A stretch of 64,000 nt of DNA from Arion vulgaris (taxonomy: Eukaryota > Mollusca > Gastropoda > Stylommatophora > Arionidae): assembly GCA_020796225.1 (NCBI GenBank), contig CM036762.1, positions 12,884,414 to 12,948,413 of the forward strand, read 5' to 3'. Below the pieces are notes generated by a model. That model was given only the letters and a program-made list of their open reading frames with translations. It had not been told where the DNA came from and made no database searches. Positions within the stretch are counted from its first letter, which is position 1, and each line of letters opens with the position of its first letter. Of the stretch, positions 39,665 to 50,756 are shown one piece after another. Position numbers and translations under genes: made by a program.

Positions 39665-40462
39665 ATGGCATCTCAACTGGATGGAAAGGTAGTAATAGTA
39701 ACCGGTTCTAGTGGAGGACTTGGTGAATCTATTGCTCTAACTTGTGCTTCCCGTGGAGCAAGTGTGACTATTTGTGGTCGAGATGAAGCAAGACTAAAAT
39801 CAGTGTTAGAAAAGGCTGTAGAAATCAGTGGCGGACACTCGGATAGGTTTCTGACAGTTCAAGGTGACTTAAACGACAGGTTAGTTCGAAAACAGATAAT
39901 TGAACAAACTGTAAAGAAGTTTGGACGTTTAGATGTACTAGTACCAAACGCTGGTGTTGCAAGCATCTACAATGCATTTTTGGATGAAACTGAGGAATCA
40001 TACAACAACATCATGGATACTAACTTGAAATCTGTGTTCTTTCTCATACAAGAAGCTGTACCACATCTGGAAAAGACTAAAGGCAACATCATCACGATTT
40101 CTTCTATTGCTACAAGTATGGTTGTTCCAAGTGCAACTGTATATTCATTTGGTAAAGTCGCACTTGATCACTTAACCAGATGCTTGGCTGTAGATCTTGG
40201 ATCAAAAGGAATCAGAGTAAATTCTGTCAACCCAGGATATTTTGCAACTTTAATTCTGAGACACATCGAAGGCTATGAAGTATTTGGTAAACAACTAGAG
40301 GAGGCAGCAAGAGCTGGGCAGCCACTGAAAGAAAAAGTTGGTGTTCCTAAAGATGTAGCTGAAGCTGTGGTATTTCTGGCGTCGGATGCTGCAGGGTTTA
40401 TCACTGGAGAACATGTCAAAGTTGATGGTGGGAGGAATTTTGTCGGAGCACAGCCATGGTAG
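39665..40462 (+). CDS. Classical SDR oxidoreductase, intact (265 aa)
   Basis: An uninterrupted 265-residue short-chain dehydrogenase/reductase with a full classical set: TGSSGGLG (13-20, NAD(P) binding), NAG (95-97), Asn120, Ser147, Tyr160-Lys164 (YSFGK), then VNSVNPG and a C-terminal VDGG. Length is normal for single-domain SDRs, which act on alcohols, ketones, sugars or steroids in the cytosol or an organelle. No targeting peptide or membrane segment is visible. A TAA lies immediately before the ATG, fixing the start. The sequence resembles the FabG / glucose-dehydrogenase-like branch, but the substrate cannot be inferred. The gene has no intron. About 290 bp of upstream sequence is conserved with copy 1, so promoter and 5' UTR were duplicated too. 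Arg39 in GRDEAR after beta-2 is compatible with NADP preference (inference). Confidence 0.93.
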   Translation: MASQLDGKVVIVTGSSGGLGESIALTCASRGASVTICGRDEARLKSVLEKAVEISGGHSDRFLTVQGDLNDRLVRKQIIEQTVKKFGRLDVLVPNAGVASIYNAFLDETEESYNNIMDTNLKSVFFLIQEAVPHLEKTKGNIITISSIATSMVVPSATVYSFGKVALDHLTRCLAVDLGSKGIRVNSVNPGYFATLILRHIEGYEVFGKQLEEAARAGQPLKEKVGVPKDVAEAVVFLASDAAGFITGEHVKVDGGRNFVGAQPW

Positions 40463-40629
40463 CATCAGAAATTAAATAGTTCGCTTAGTGTTGAATACTT
40501 GACAAAAATGAAATATTCTTTACATGTAAGGACAATAGTTGGTGTAATAAGCAGAATATCGTTAATGTGAATTATCTTGTTATATTAAATGTCTGACTAA
40601 TAATGTGCAAATACAACAGGTATATATAT

Positions 40630-41040
40630 ATATATATATATGGAGGTTTCTTTGGCTAGTATGTAAGTGATCGCCTTTCGCTCTAAATGTACTCGTTTCG
40701 TTTCCTTCGTAGAGTGATCCAGATAAACTTACAGAGGTTCCTGATTTTAATGTAGATGAGATCAAGATTCTAGCTCTATCGGAGACGGATGCTAGAACTT
40801 AGATCCTGTGTTCAAATTCAGGAGACAATATCAACCGTGGTAGTTGAAAATCTATAATAGTAAAGCAGCTGCACACTAACATTCATTGACATTTTCTTTA
40901 ATATTGCACAAGCTGCTCTCTCCAGAGCTGCGAAGCTAGTACAACGCCTCTGAGATCTTTTGTTGTATGAAATAGATCGAAGCATATCTGGTTACTCACT
41001 GAAGTGCAATGATGATAGTCATATAAATCTCTCATTTTAT
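40630..41040 (+). mobile_element. SINE D, uninterrupted
   Basis: Contains AATGTAGATGAGATCAAGAT, CTATCGGAGACGGATGCTAG, AAATAGATCGAAGCATATCT and GAAGTGCAATGATGATAGTC. It is the counterpart of 32,815-33,540 without the LINE K insertion. Confidence 0.7.
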
Positions 41041-41127
41041 ATACATATATAATGAGTGATTGATATAATATATATATATATATACATCATTTTATATTTT
41101 CATTTATAAATATATGTATGTGCTTTA

Positions 41128-41348
41128 AAAATATAAGTGTTACACAAGAGACCTCCGTATAGTACCGACAGAAAAGAAAACAAATAGAAATATAAGTGTT
41201 ACACAAGAGACCTCCGTATAGTACCGACAGAAAAGAAAACATATAGAAATATATGTTCATTTAAAATTATAGTACGAAGAACAAATAAAATATAAGTGTT
41301 ACACAAGAGACCTCCGTATAGTACCGACAGAAAAGAAAACAAATAGAT
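41128..41348. repeat. Triplicated 58-bp unit
   Basis: ATATAAGTGTTACACAAGAG then ACCTCCGTATAGTACCGACA and GAAAAGAAAACAAATAG occurs three times; the second and third are separated by about 40 bp of TA-rich sequence. Confidence 0.9.
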
Positions 41349-41399
41349 ATATCCAGAAAGAATTCAAAATCGAATAAAACTGAATGGTGCTACAAATAA

Positions 41400-41640
41400 G
41401 AATGAGACAACTGAAGTATTTTTGAACATATAAAGAGACATGCAGACTGGAGAAGACCATTATGGAAGTAGGCATCGCTGCAAAGAGGAGAAAAGGAATA
41501 TCACGGAGAAGATGAATCATGTACCTAATGATTTCAGAATTTGCTGCAGTGGCGGGGCATCTGGCCTATGCGAGAGATGTTCCGAAGGACCGTTAGGGTG
41601 TGCAAAGTTCTGCACAGTACAAGCTATTTGATGATGAGAT
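41400..41640 (+). mobile_element. LINE P fragment, degraded
   Basis: Parallels 7,690-7,910 in order: ACATATAAAGAGACATGC, GGAGAAGACCATTATGGAAG, GGGGCATCTGGCCTATG, GCAAAGTTCTGCACAGTACA. Frames are broken. Confidence 0.7.
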
Positions 41641-41764
41641 ATAGGCAATATGACATGCAAATATATATATATATATCCAATAAGTAAGTTTAATGATATA
41701 CGCCTGGAGAAATACGATATGGTATGTGCCCTGCGCTCTATTGCAAATTTGATCATATAATCAC

Positions 41765-42050
41765 CTCTTCTTCCTTTCTTCTTTCCACCTGTTTCCCCTT
41801 AGGGTCAGCCATAAAGGATCCGATCCAAGCCTAATGCCTACTCATACCCGCCTATCCAAGGCCTCTTCTATCAGGCCTACCGCCTATCCAAGGCCTTCTA
41901 TACCCGCCTATCCAAGGCCATCGTTTCCAGATCTCTCCACTTTCTCCCCATTTTCTTTTATTCTGTCTCCAATTCCCATCTCCAGGTACTCTTGGGTCTT
42001 CCCTTATCTCTAATGTCCTGAGGTTCCATTGCAGAGCCCTTGTCGATATT
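41765..42050 (-). mobile_element. LINE N C-terminal fragment
   Basis: Contains CCATCGTTTCCAGATCTCTC, CACTTTCTCCCCATTTTCTT, CATCTCCAGGTACTCTTGGG and a small local duplication (TACCCGCCTATCCAAGGCC). In reverse the frame resembles GRPKSTWRWE...KKNGESWRDLE. Confidence 0.65.
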
Positions 42051-42171
42051 CAGCTTACATTTAATTTAACTTTTTACAAAACTCATAATAGAGATTGATT
42101 GTAAACCACAAATGTAGATGGATGTTGCTTATTATTTTCTGTGCTCTGTATATGTTCTATTGTTCATATAT

Positions 42172-44430
42172 TAACATATAATAATAGTAATAATAATTCC
42201 TCTCGTACCGTTATACGTTACATAGGGCCTGCACGTAATTTCTCCATACCTCTCTATCCTGGGCAACTCGCTCAATCTCCTGTACGGAACTGAGACCGAT
42301 ATTTCCTGCCTCTCTCAGCAAAGTTCGTTTCAGGGTCTCCTTAGGTCGACCTCTCTTTCTTGAACCCTTTGCATCCCACTTCAATGCCTGCTTTGATATT
42401 CGTTGATCATTTCTCCTCAAGGTGTGTCCAACATATCTCCATCTTCTTTTCTTATAACAGTTATCACTAGTGGTTGACTAGACATGTCTCTGATTTCATC
42501 ACTGCTCCTGATTTCGTTCCATTTTATATTCATTATTTTTGCAGACATCTATTTTCAAATGCATTCAACTTGTTTTCTATATCTTTAGTTATTTTCCAAC
42601 TCTCGCTGGCATATGTTAGGATTGATACAACATTTGAATTGAAAATTCGTAATTTAGTTTTAATACTATATAATTTGCAGTTCCATATTTTATTTAGACT
42701 TTTAAAAGCTGATGTTGCTTTACCAATTCGTATCATAATTTCTTTTTTAACATTTCATGTGTAATCAAAATTGCTACCTAAATAGGTGAACTGCTCTGTT
42801 ATTTTTATCATTTTAGATTCCAGTGTAATATCTGCATTACTTGTCATAGGTGTCTTCATTATATTTGTTTTTCATAGCTTATCTGCAGTTTCCAACTTTT
42901 GATGCTATAGATGACAAGTTGTCTGTTTTTTTTGCATATCTTGGCTGTTTCTATTAACAAGGCAATATCATTGCAAAATCCAAATCTCTAGTTAACAGTT
43001 TTCACCCAATCAATGACCATTCGACAAATACAAACGATCAGAAACTAAGACAATCTTGCTATTTGTCGTCATTTCATTTCATTACATTGTCACTCCTATT
43101 ATCGTTGATCCAACTCTCAAAGCTTTATATGTTTAATATCTGACTAGACTGATCTGTTTCTTTGCATATCTTGGCTGTTTCTACTACATAACATATCATC
43201 TGCAAAATCCAAATCTTCTAGTTAACTATTTTCACCAATCAATGCCAGTTTCGCCCTGCAACATTTCGCATCCCATCAATGGCCACTCCAAACAATAGAA
43301 TACAGCCTTGCTTTACTCTGGTTTCAACCATAAACCAGTCGCTGTGTCCACCATCAGTGGAACTGCACACTGTGAACCACATGAGGTCGTAATAATGTTT
43401 ATTTTTGTCTGGTATTCCAAGCATCTCAGAATATTCACAGAGATTATGTAGACTATCAAAGGCTTTTTAAAATCGATGAAATTTAGTATAAGTGGTTGTT
43501 GCTTCTCAATATGTTCCTCCAAGATTAGTCGTAGGGTAATTATTTGGTCTAAACAGTTTCTCCCAGGTCTAAAACCAGCTTGTTCTTCTCTCAGGGTTGT
43601 GTCCACTGCTAATTTGATTCTATTAAGAATGATTTTGCAGAAAGTCTTGGTCATTACTGATAATAGGGTGATCCTAATCCAGTTGTTGCAATCTTTGAGA
43701 TCACCTTTATTGGGGAACTAAACAATTATTCCCTTTTTCCATTGATCTGGGACAGTTACTTCTTCCCATACTTTATTAAATAGTTCTTGCACCTGGCTAA
43801 TAGTTGTATCATCAGCCGCTTTGAGCATTTCTGCAGTAATGTCATCACCCGCTGCCTTGTTGTTTATCAAGGAATGGATTGCCTCCTTGACCTCAGCTAC
43901 ACTTATCAGTATAAGTGGTTTGTTTCTCAATATGTTCCTCCAAGATTAGTCGTAGGTAATTATTTGGTCTAAACAGCTTCTCCCAGGTCAAACCAGCTTT
44001 TCTTCTCTCAGGGTTGTGTCCACTGCTCATTTGATTCTATTAAGAATGATTTTACAGAATGTCTTGGTCATTACTGATAATAGGGTGACCCTTCTCCAGT
44101 TGTTGCAATCTTTGAGATCACCTTTATTGGGGAACTAAACAATTATTCCCTTTTTCCATTGATCTGGGACAGTTTCTTCTTCCCAGACTTTATTAAATAG
44201 TTCTTGCACCTGGCTAATAGTTGTATCATCAGCCGCTTTGAGCATTTCTGCAGTAATGTTGTCATCACCCGCTACCTTATTGTTTATCAAGGAATGGATT
44301 GCCTCCTTGACCTCAGCTATACTTATCATTTCTTCGTTAATTGGTAGAGAGCTGTTTCTTGCCTCTTCGTCAAACTTGAGTAGTACTGGTGGATCAGGTC
44401 TATTTAATATTTCTTCAAAATATTAAACAT
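42172..44430 (-). mobile_element. LINE R, rearranged copy
   Basis: From right to left on the - strand: ISIAEVKEAIHSLINNKVAG (reverse-transcriptase N-terminal SP.EV..AI..L...KA.G motif), VPDQWKKGIIV, KTFCKIILNRIKLAVDTTLR, EEQAGFRPGRNCLDQIITLR, YSIKTKLRIFNSNVVSILTY, ending in GSRKRGRPKETLKRTLLREA and an AAT tail. 42,930-43,270 is eroded by deletions, and 43,487-44,335 contains an internal tandem duplication. Confidence 0.85.
43487..44335. repeat. 423-bp tandem duplication inside LINE R
   Basis: GTATAAGTGGTT...TCTCAATATGTTCC through GACCTCAGCTACACTTATCA is repeated immediately with few differences. The junction is at about 43,909. Confidence 0.85.
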
Positions 44431-44461
44431 TAACATATAGCAATAGTGTTATCATCACCAA

Positions 44462-44800
44462 CATTTATCTTATCACATGTATGTTTAGTTGACCTGTTGA
44501 CCTACTTATTGTCATGACTTCTGTTTTGGAAGTCTTAATTTTCATGTCATATTTTTCGCATGTCGCTTGCTGTGCATTTATGTGTTGTTTAAGTTTGTGT
44601 TCGTTGTCGTAAATTATACTCTGATCATCTGCAAAGAGTAGTTCGTTGCTTAAATTGTAGTTGTTATCGAGGTTGTTATCTGTCTTGGTTTCTTGTGTTA
44701 TTCTGTCTATGTAAATATTGAAAAGTATAGGCGAAAGCACACATCCCTGACTTACTCCTGGTGATAATTCAAATTCGTCTGTCATGGCCGTCGCTTGTTC
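44462..44800 (-). mobile_element. LINE M reverse-transcriptase fragment
   Basis: On the - strand: DEFELSPGVSQGCVLSPILF, NIYIDRITQ, ELLFADDQSIIYDNEHKLKQ and YDMKIKTSKTEVMTISRS. This is a reverse-transcriptase palm with FADD, from a different LINE than R. It is inserted in duplication copy 2 only. Confidence 0.85.
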
Positions 44801-44900
44801 AACATTTATTTACTTTAATTTATTAGAAAATAGTATGGACTTTAAGTTGTTAAATTTAGCTGGAAGCTGTACGTTGCTTGTATATATCAACCACGTCACT

Positions 44901-44940
<40 letters not shown>

Positions 44941-44944
44941 GCCT

Positions 44945-45120
44945 GTGATAACCCTGGCACTTAAAGCAACAGCAAGTATAAACTATTCTTCTCTATTCTA
45001 GCCCGCCGCCTGTATAATGTTCCAGCTATTCATTTCTTTCAGTTCTTGTTTTACTATTCTCCTCCACGTCGTTTCGGGTTTTCTACGTTTCATGTCACTG
45101 ATGTATTGTTACCTTCCCAA
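44945..45120 (-). mobile_element. LINE L C-terminal fragment
   Basis: Counterpart of 35,280-35,470. On the - strand RRKPETTWRRIVKQELKEMN. Preceded by a (TC)n tract at 44,901-44,938. Confidence 0.65.
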
Positions 45121-45258
45121 CGTTTTCGTAGCGTGGTGGGCTACGGGTGACAAGATCCCATTGAATGCGGGTTCAAAACCGCGGGCTGGCAGAAAAGCCA
45201 CCGTGGTACCGAACCGAAGAGCTGAAGCTCAAATGCTTCTGGATCAGGAAAAAAAAAG
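45121..45258 (+). mobile_element. SINE A, internally deleted
   Basis: Contains TTTCGTAGCGTGGTGGGCTA, GAATGCGGGTTCAAAACCGC, GGCAGAAAAGCCACCGTGG and CTTCTGGATCAGGAAAAAAA. It is inserted between LINE L and the CACGTGAAATAA-type block, which are adjacent in duplication copy 1. Confidence 0.82.
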
Positions 45259-45510
45259 TATTGTTATGAATAGAATTTGTTCAATAAGTGTACCTATATC
45301 ATGTGAAATAAAAATGTTTGTGAATCCTATCTAGAACCGAGTCTGTAAAAGTGATGTGACTGTATGATAGGAGAAGGATTTTTAAAGAGTCATAGTTACA
45401 GACTTGTAGTGTGTGCGTGTTAGTTACTTATAATTAGTGGTAACAATTCGTTCCTTTCACAAGAAATACTTGTTAGTAGACTGGGTGACATGATAGATAC
45501 TTCCCTGCTT

Positions 45511-45735
45511 AACTTCTCCAAGTAATTCAATATATTTACAGAAACTGTTTTCGAATTGTATTGTTGCTGTTTGGATAGTTTGTTTTCAGTACGTATTTCT
45601 GGTTATTTTGATGCCTTTTCCATCCAAGGCTATTTGTTGTGATTAGTTTTTCATGTTGGACTCTTTCAAAAGCTTTGCAGATCTATACAGAGGGGACTCA
45701 AAATCAAAGAAACTGGCCAATTTTACAAAAAAGAA
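45511..45735 (-). mobile_element. Probable LINE reverse-transcriptase fragment
   Basis: The - strand contains SFKRVQHEKLITTNSLGW-like text, resembling the (D..KAFD.V.HE.L) block of reverse transcriptases, with frame breaks. Assignment is weak. Confidence 0.4.
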
Positions 45736-45739
45736 TGAA

Positions 45740-45960
45740 AAATTGGTAGCATTTTGGACATAAAAGGACATAAAAGTAGGAAAAGAAATTTGAAAGGAGG
45801 TATTCCTTCAAGGAGAAAGTCCACAAAGAAGAAAAATTCCGAATGTTAATGATGACTTGAGCGGCGACAGCAGAATCATATTAGAGAGGCAAATTCTGAA
45901 CGACTGTTAGGATGTCACAGCTCTGCACAGGACAAGTCAATGGATGATGATGATGAATTT
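45740..45960 (+). mobile_element. LINE P fragment, degraded
   Basis: Contains TTTTGGACATAAAAGGACAT, GAAAAGAAATTTGAAAGGAG and the end GTCACAGCTCTGCACAGGAC, in LINE P order, with the frame lost. Confidence 0.6.
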
Positions 45961-46302
45961 TGTTATTCCTGTCTGAACCTCAACATTGCATCTTGCAATC
46001 GTTGTCAATTAATTCTAATACTAAAAGAAACCATTCTTGATATCCATCTATGTGTAGTGTTTTGCAACATACATATTTCAAGTTGTTTTCTTAAACTTGT
46101 TTGTTAGATTTGACTATCCACTGTTAAGTCAGTTTTAAAGTGTTGATAATCGAATTGAAATAGTACAAACTTGTAATTCAGCACGATGGCCCTTGCTTTT
46201 CTTACCTCGCCATGGAGGCGAACTTTACTGCAACATCAGAAGTAATTGTAACTTAGATCGCCAAGGAAAAAGATCAACGTATATAGTCCAACCACGTATC
46301 AA

Positions 46303-46800
46303 GTGTAATAATAATAATAATTCCTCTCCTACTGTTATGCGCTACATAGGGCCTGCAATCAAATTTATCCGTACCGCTCTATCCTGGGCAAATCCTCAAT
46401 CTCTTCCATGGAACTGAAATCGATATTTCTTGTCTCTCTCAGCAAAGTTTGTTTCATGGTCTCCTTAGGTCGTCTTCTCTTTCTTGAACCCTTTTCACCC
46501 ACTTCAATGCCTGCTTTGATATTCTTTGATCATTTCTCTTTAATGTGTGTTCAACATATCTCCATCTTCTCCTCCTTACAACCGTTGTTACTAGTGGGGT
46601 TGACCAGGCATTTCTCTGATTCCATCACTTCTCCTAGGTTCGTTCCATTTTATGTTTATTATTTTTCTCGGACATCTATTTTCAAATGCATTCAACTTGC
46701 CTTGTATACACAGATATATTTTTTCCGTGCAGGTTGCCTTGTATACACAGATATTTTTTCGCAGGTTGCCTTGAACCTGCAATATCCACGGCACGGGATC
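46303..46800 (-). mobile_element. LINE R fragment
   Basis: An (AAT)n tail at 46,303-46,321 is followed, in reverse, by the GRPK and NAFENRCPRKIINIKWNEPR blocks. A short local duplication CCTTGTATACACAGATAT lies at 46,700-46,760. Confidence 0.78.
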
Positions 46801-46854
46801 ACTAGAGTAACGTGTTATCAGCTTGGTTATCGGTGTCCCCTATCTGTGAGATGA

Positions 46855-47284
46855 TAATTGAATATAATTTAACTAGAAGATACTGGTTCACTTTTGATAT
46901 AAGAGTTATGACAATACAAAACATCTGCTTGCACACGCATCACTAGTCAGACTAACATCTATTAAATAAGAACAAACATTGGGAGATTTAGTAAATCATG
47001 AATCGAAATAGTACACATTTACCACTTAGAATGCTCATGATGGCATTGTCTTCATCCTTCATTGAAAAGTCAATGATAAATACTACCCACACATCATCAA
47101 AATTTCATCTTGAACAAACAATACATTCCTATGTCCGCGTAGTGTGATGTGCGGAAACCTACAAATCTAGTATGGTCAGATCGGAGGAATCCGAGGAGGC
47201 TGCGGTGATACGTAATAACTTGGCGTTTAAGGACAAAGACACGTATGTATGATATCACAAAAGCAAGCAAAAATGAATTGCACA
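46855..47284. other. Mostly unassigned
   Basis: 47,160-47,280 resembles 18,330-18,430 (GTGATGCTGCGGTAATAC / GCTGCGGTGATACGTAATAA, then TTGGCGTT(C/T)AAG). This is an unnamed repeat, perhaps part of a Penelope-like terminus. Confidence 0.4.
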
Positions 47285-49250
47285 ATGATAAAACTTAAAA
47301 AATACAACAATGTTTCGGTCGTAGACCTTTATCAAGGGACAAGGAATACTAAAAAACTAAAGCATAGATCTAAATAAGAAGGATGATTAGTGAAACAGCA
47401 AATACTCACCTGTTACCGAGCACACACTGAAAGTCTACACGAGGCGATGTCGATACGTCGAGTAGCAGAGGCAGGTGTGTCAGTCACCCCGATATGGGAA
47501 GACAAATTTGAGAGTCAACTCTCTAATATGGAAAGCAGTGTGGGAAGGAGTAATTGGAACCGTACTAACTCGAAAATAGCGCCACCTTCCCCCCTCCCTT
47601 CCCCAATAATAAACCCCATAAGTATAAGCCAGAGGAAAAAAGAGGCGGAAAAGGATGATAAGAATGGTTGAGTAGAGACAAGAGGAAACATGGCACCAGA
47701 CCGTGTAAAGTAGCATACCTGTGGTGGTGGGAACACGTCAACCGTCGGGCAGAAGAGACATAGGCCCTACTAGACCAATGTGCAAAATAAATGTTCAAGG
47801 AACGGACAACTCCAGAATCCACTGTCAGAGTGCTGGAGCTATAGTAATTAACGACTCCCAAAAGCATGAGAACCTCCGCTCTTATGCTTTCAAGGAGTCA
47901 TCTGTGACCATTGATCCGTACAAATATGCAGAGTATGAAAAGCGGTGTCGAGAGTTGCTGCGTATGTGCACATATGAGCTGAAGGAGCGAATCATGACGG
48001 TCAAATGGCCAGAGATGTCAAGGAGAGAGGGGGAGAAGAACGAGGCAAAGAGGGGTGGAACGTTAAAAGAAAGGGGGTTGGCCAGAGTGGAAGGGAAAGG
48101 GTGGGAAGTGAGAGAAATAAACAACACTAAGCGTACTGAAGTCGTATATTGATCTATTTAGGTGCCAACACACCGAGTTGGACGATAAGGCGACATTCCA
48201 GCGCTAGCCGGCTGCGGTCATCTGAGGAACACGGCACCAGACCGGTGATAGAGACACCTCGACTACCTCGATGACTGAGACCATTGTAGTGGACCGCCAC
48301 AGGTGATGGATGCGCTGTTGAGATATCCCAGAGTTGCTGGGAGAAGTGGTCAGGCAAGGCGTACCCTGCTCTTCTGCGTAGAAGTGCGAGCGGTAAGCCA
48401 TGCCGGATAGTGAACGGTGTCTTGGGAAAGGAAATGGTCGAGAGCCTGAAAACGTAAGGACAGGTGAAACAACGGGACCTAGAGCCAGGAAGTTTCCACG
48501 TGTCCGCCCGAGGTGTGAAGCCTACTACGAACCAGAAGGGGCGTAGGTTCTTATCCCGCCGGAAGGCACTAACGGAGGAGAAGAAAAGACTCCTTCCCGA
48601 AGGATCCGCAGCTCCGAGTAGAATGCTAAGACTGGAGCTATGCGGTGAAAGGTGAGCACCAATTTGATGCGGTCTAATAGGGGACGGTGGGACTGGGAGA
48701 GGGCAGTGTGACGAGAGATACGAAGAACACACCGAAAAACGTTGGCGAGAACCTCCTCGATGTAAAGACGCACTGGAAGAAGTCGAGCATCTCGTAAGCA
48801 TGGTGACGAAAATCTCGTCCGTATGGCACTAAGCGTCGAAGACGTAGGAGCTGAGAGAATAGTAGAGAGTCTCGGCAAGCCTGGGGGTGGGATAACGTAT
48901 AAAGAAGATAGCTGTGGGAATCAGTGGGTTTGTAGAACACAGTGGTGCGGAGAGAGAAGACACCGATAGAAACAGTGATGTCCAGGAAGTTCACCGACGT
49001 GAGAAAGACGGAAGAGGTAAACGTAATCGAAGGATAGAAGTCACCGACGAATCGAATAAATTGTGATAACTCACTATCAGATATTTTAGTCTCCTATACT
49101 TCGTCGTCAATGTAGCGTCGTTATAGGAAGGGTACGTGACCCCAAAATCTGTAGAAAATAAGATGTTCCAAGTGAGCCCATGAACAAGCACCATAACTAG
49201 GGGCCCATTTTGGTACCCGTAGTTGAAGGTTTTGTTAACAGCCACAAAAA
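47285..49250 (-). mobile_element. Penelope-like element 2 with remnants of the 3' endonuclease region
   Basis: On the - strand: VSYHNLFDSSVTSI, MNFLDITVSIGVFSLRTTVF, YKPTDSHSYLLYTLSHPQAC, LRLRRLVPYGRDFRHHAYEM, then RSRCFTCPYVFRLSTISFPK TPFTIRHG, and DHFSQQLWDIS, SPVAVHYNG, VSITGLVPCSSDDRSRLALE, RLIVQLGVLAPK. The last blocks correspond to the connector and GIY-YIG endonuclease half of Penelope proteins, though the GIY and YIG residues are not visible. A hammerhead-like CTTGATAAAGGTC-TAC-GACCGAAAC lies downstream at 47,310-47,338. Confidence 0.8.
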
Positions 49251-49626
49251 TAATAAAGTTACTAATACAGTTAATACATAATATGAAAGTTCTTATGTAC
49301 TTTATAAGAAATTGTAGCCGGATGTTGTTGACTAAAACTGAGATTCTGCTAATGTAAACAATCAGAAATGCGAATCAGCTACAGAAAATATACAGAAAAC
49401 AAACACAGTAAAGTTTTTATTGTTTTTGATATTATTGTGTGAGAGGACAACTTGTTATTCTTAGTGTATCTGCTAGATGTTAGTTTTCTGCGTCTGTTGG
49501 TAATGATACGGACTTGTATTTCAATCACGATCCTGGCGCTGGCCAACTTGCACAGAAAGAAGTTTTTCAGGACAGCTGTCATGGTAGCCAAGTTCCGGAA
49601 GGACCAGTACTTGATGATGATGGTTA
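49251..49626. other. Unassigned sequence
   Basis: Nothing clear. 49,575-49,620 (TGGTAGCCAAGTTCCGGAAG) may be a LINE P end. Confidence 0.35.
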
Positions 49627-49639
49627 ACTCGTGAATAGT

Positions 49640-49960
49640 TTTTTTTTTTTTTTCGCGCTTTCAAGGTTTCAGACAAGTTTCATCTCTAAACTTATTTTTG
49701 CTTTTGAAAATCCGTTCCAATTTCTACAAGGCAGAGGATACAAGCTAAATTGACTTTCTGGAGCGTGTGGTCCAGTCCCTGTAATTAGTATTCCCTCGCC
49801 ATACAGGCAGATTTTCTCCGACTTTAGAGTTACTCACGTTATCGTCCTGAGTAAGACCAGGGGACTCGAACAAATGCCGGACAGTGGGTTCGAACCCGAG
49901 CTATGAGGCGTCTCACAGCTAGCAGGCCGAGCTACTATCAACTACTCTAGGCAGTCCCCC
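49640..49960 (-). mobile_element. SINE I with poly(A) tail and 13-bp target duplication
   Basis: ACTCGTGAATAGT flanks it at 49,627-49,639 and 49,961-49,973. On the - strand the head has GATAGTAGCTCGGCCTGC (A-box-like) and GCTCGGGTTCGAACCCACTG (B-box), and the 3' end is a run of 14 A (T on the + strand at 49,640-49,653). It is the only SINE here with a simple poly(A) tail. Confidence 0.9.
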
Positions 49961-50099
49961 ACTCGTGAATAGTGTTCACGATATCGTGTCGCATTGCAAA
50001 TTATTTAAGGGGAATTAATCGTGAAATAAGGAAGTTTCCTAAAGACAATGTGTTGTCTATCCTAACTAAATTACAAGAAAATTGTAGTAACATTTAAAA

Positions 50100-50335
50100 G
50101 AAATGATCAACGAATATCAAAACAGGCATTGAAGTGGGATGCAAAGGGTTCAAGAAAGAGATCGACCTAAGGAGACCCTGAAACGAACTTTGCTGAGAAA
50201 GGCAAGAAATAGTGGTCTCAGTTCCATGGAGGAGATTGGGCGAGTTGCCCAGGATAGAGCGGTATGGAGAAATTACTTGCAGGCCCTATGAAACGTATAA
50301 CAGTACGAGAGGAATTATTATTATTATTTAGAAAA
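50100..50335 (+). mobile_element. LINE R 3' end
   Basis: Encodes RNDQRISKQALKWDAKGSRK and, after a 2-base loss, the RPKETLKRTLLRKA block, with a GAGGAATTATTATTATT tail. Confidence 0.82.
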
Positions 50336-50756
50336 AATGGAACGCAGTGAGAGAGAGTAAGACAAAGTGATTGTATGTAAAGAGGTAATGCGTTATAAAT
50401 TTAGGACGTGTTATCAATTCAGATTGTGTTATCATTTCAGTCTGTGCTATTGGAAACGTTATTGATTAATGACAAAGATAGATAACATTTGAGAAGATAA
50501 TTATTGTACTAAATTAAAAGTATTGTATCTTTTTAAAATCACATCTCACTATTCAGTATTGATCTTTATATAATATCAACCTTGCAAGATACTATGAATC
50601 AACACGGGTGTCACAAAGACTGGACAGAAACTATACTGTGTGGGTCACTGTTTCCACAAGGCTGTCCACAAAAATGTTTCCACTTAATGTTCGTTACTTC
50701 AACTATTTCTTTGCGTCGACTGTATCACGACTTATAAATATTTCTTCGTAAGATCT
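50336..50756. other. AT-rich unassigned sequence
   Basis: No repeat family or frame recognised. Confidence 0.4.

Larger units (their letters stand above)
39356..45510. repeat. Segmental duplication copy 2 (carries intact SDR)
   Basis: Same marker order as copy 1: SDR promoter and gene, SINE D, GGTATGTGCCCTGCGCTCTA...TTGATCATATAATCA (41,720), GTTGTAAACCACAAATG-type text (42,100), ACATTTATTTACTTTAATTT (44,805), LINE L (44,945), ACCTATATCATGTGAAATAA (45,292) and AGTTACTTATAATTAG...CTGGGTGACATGATAGAT (45,425-45,500). It is longer than copy 1 through LINE N, R and M insertions. Confidence 0.7.

Noticed and set aside
39665..40462. Recent horizontal transfer of the SDR gene from bacteria because it lacks introns
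   Set aside because: Base composition and codon use look like the surroundings, upstream sequence was duplicated with it, and intronless SDRs are common in animals. Nothing in the window demonstrates transfer.
47721..48152. 143-codon + strand frame
   Set aside because: It overlaps the 3' part of Penelope-like element 2 on the opposite strand and shows no domain.
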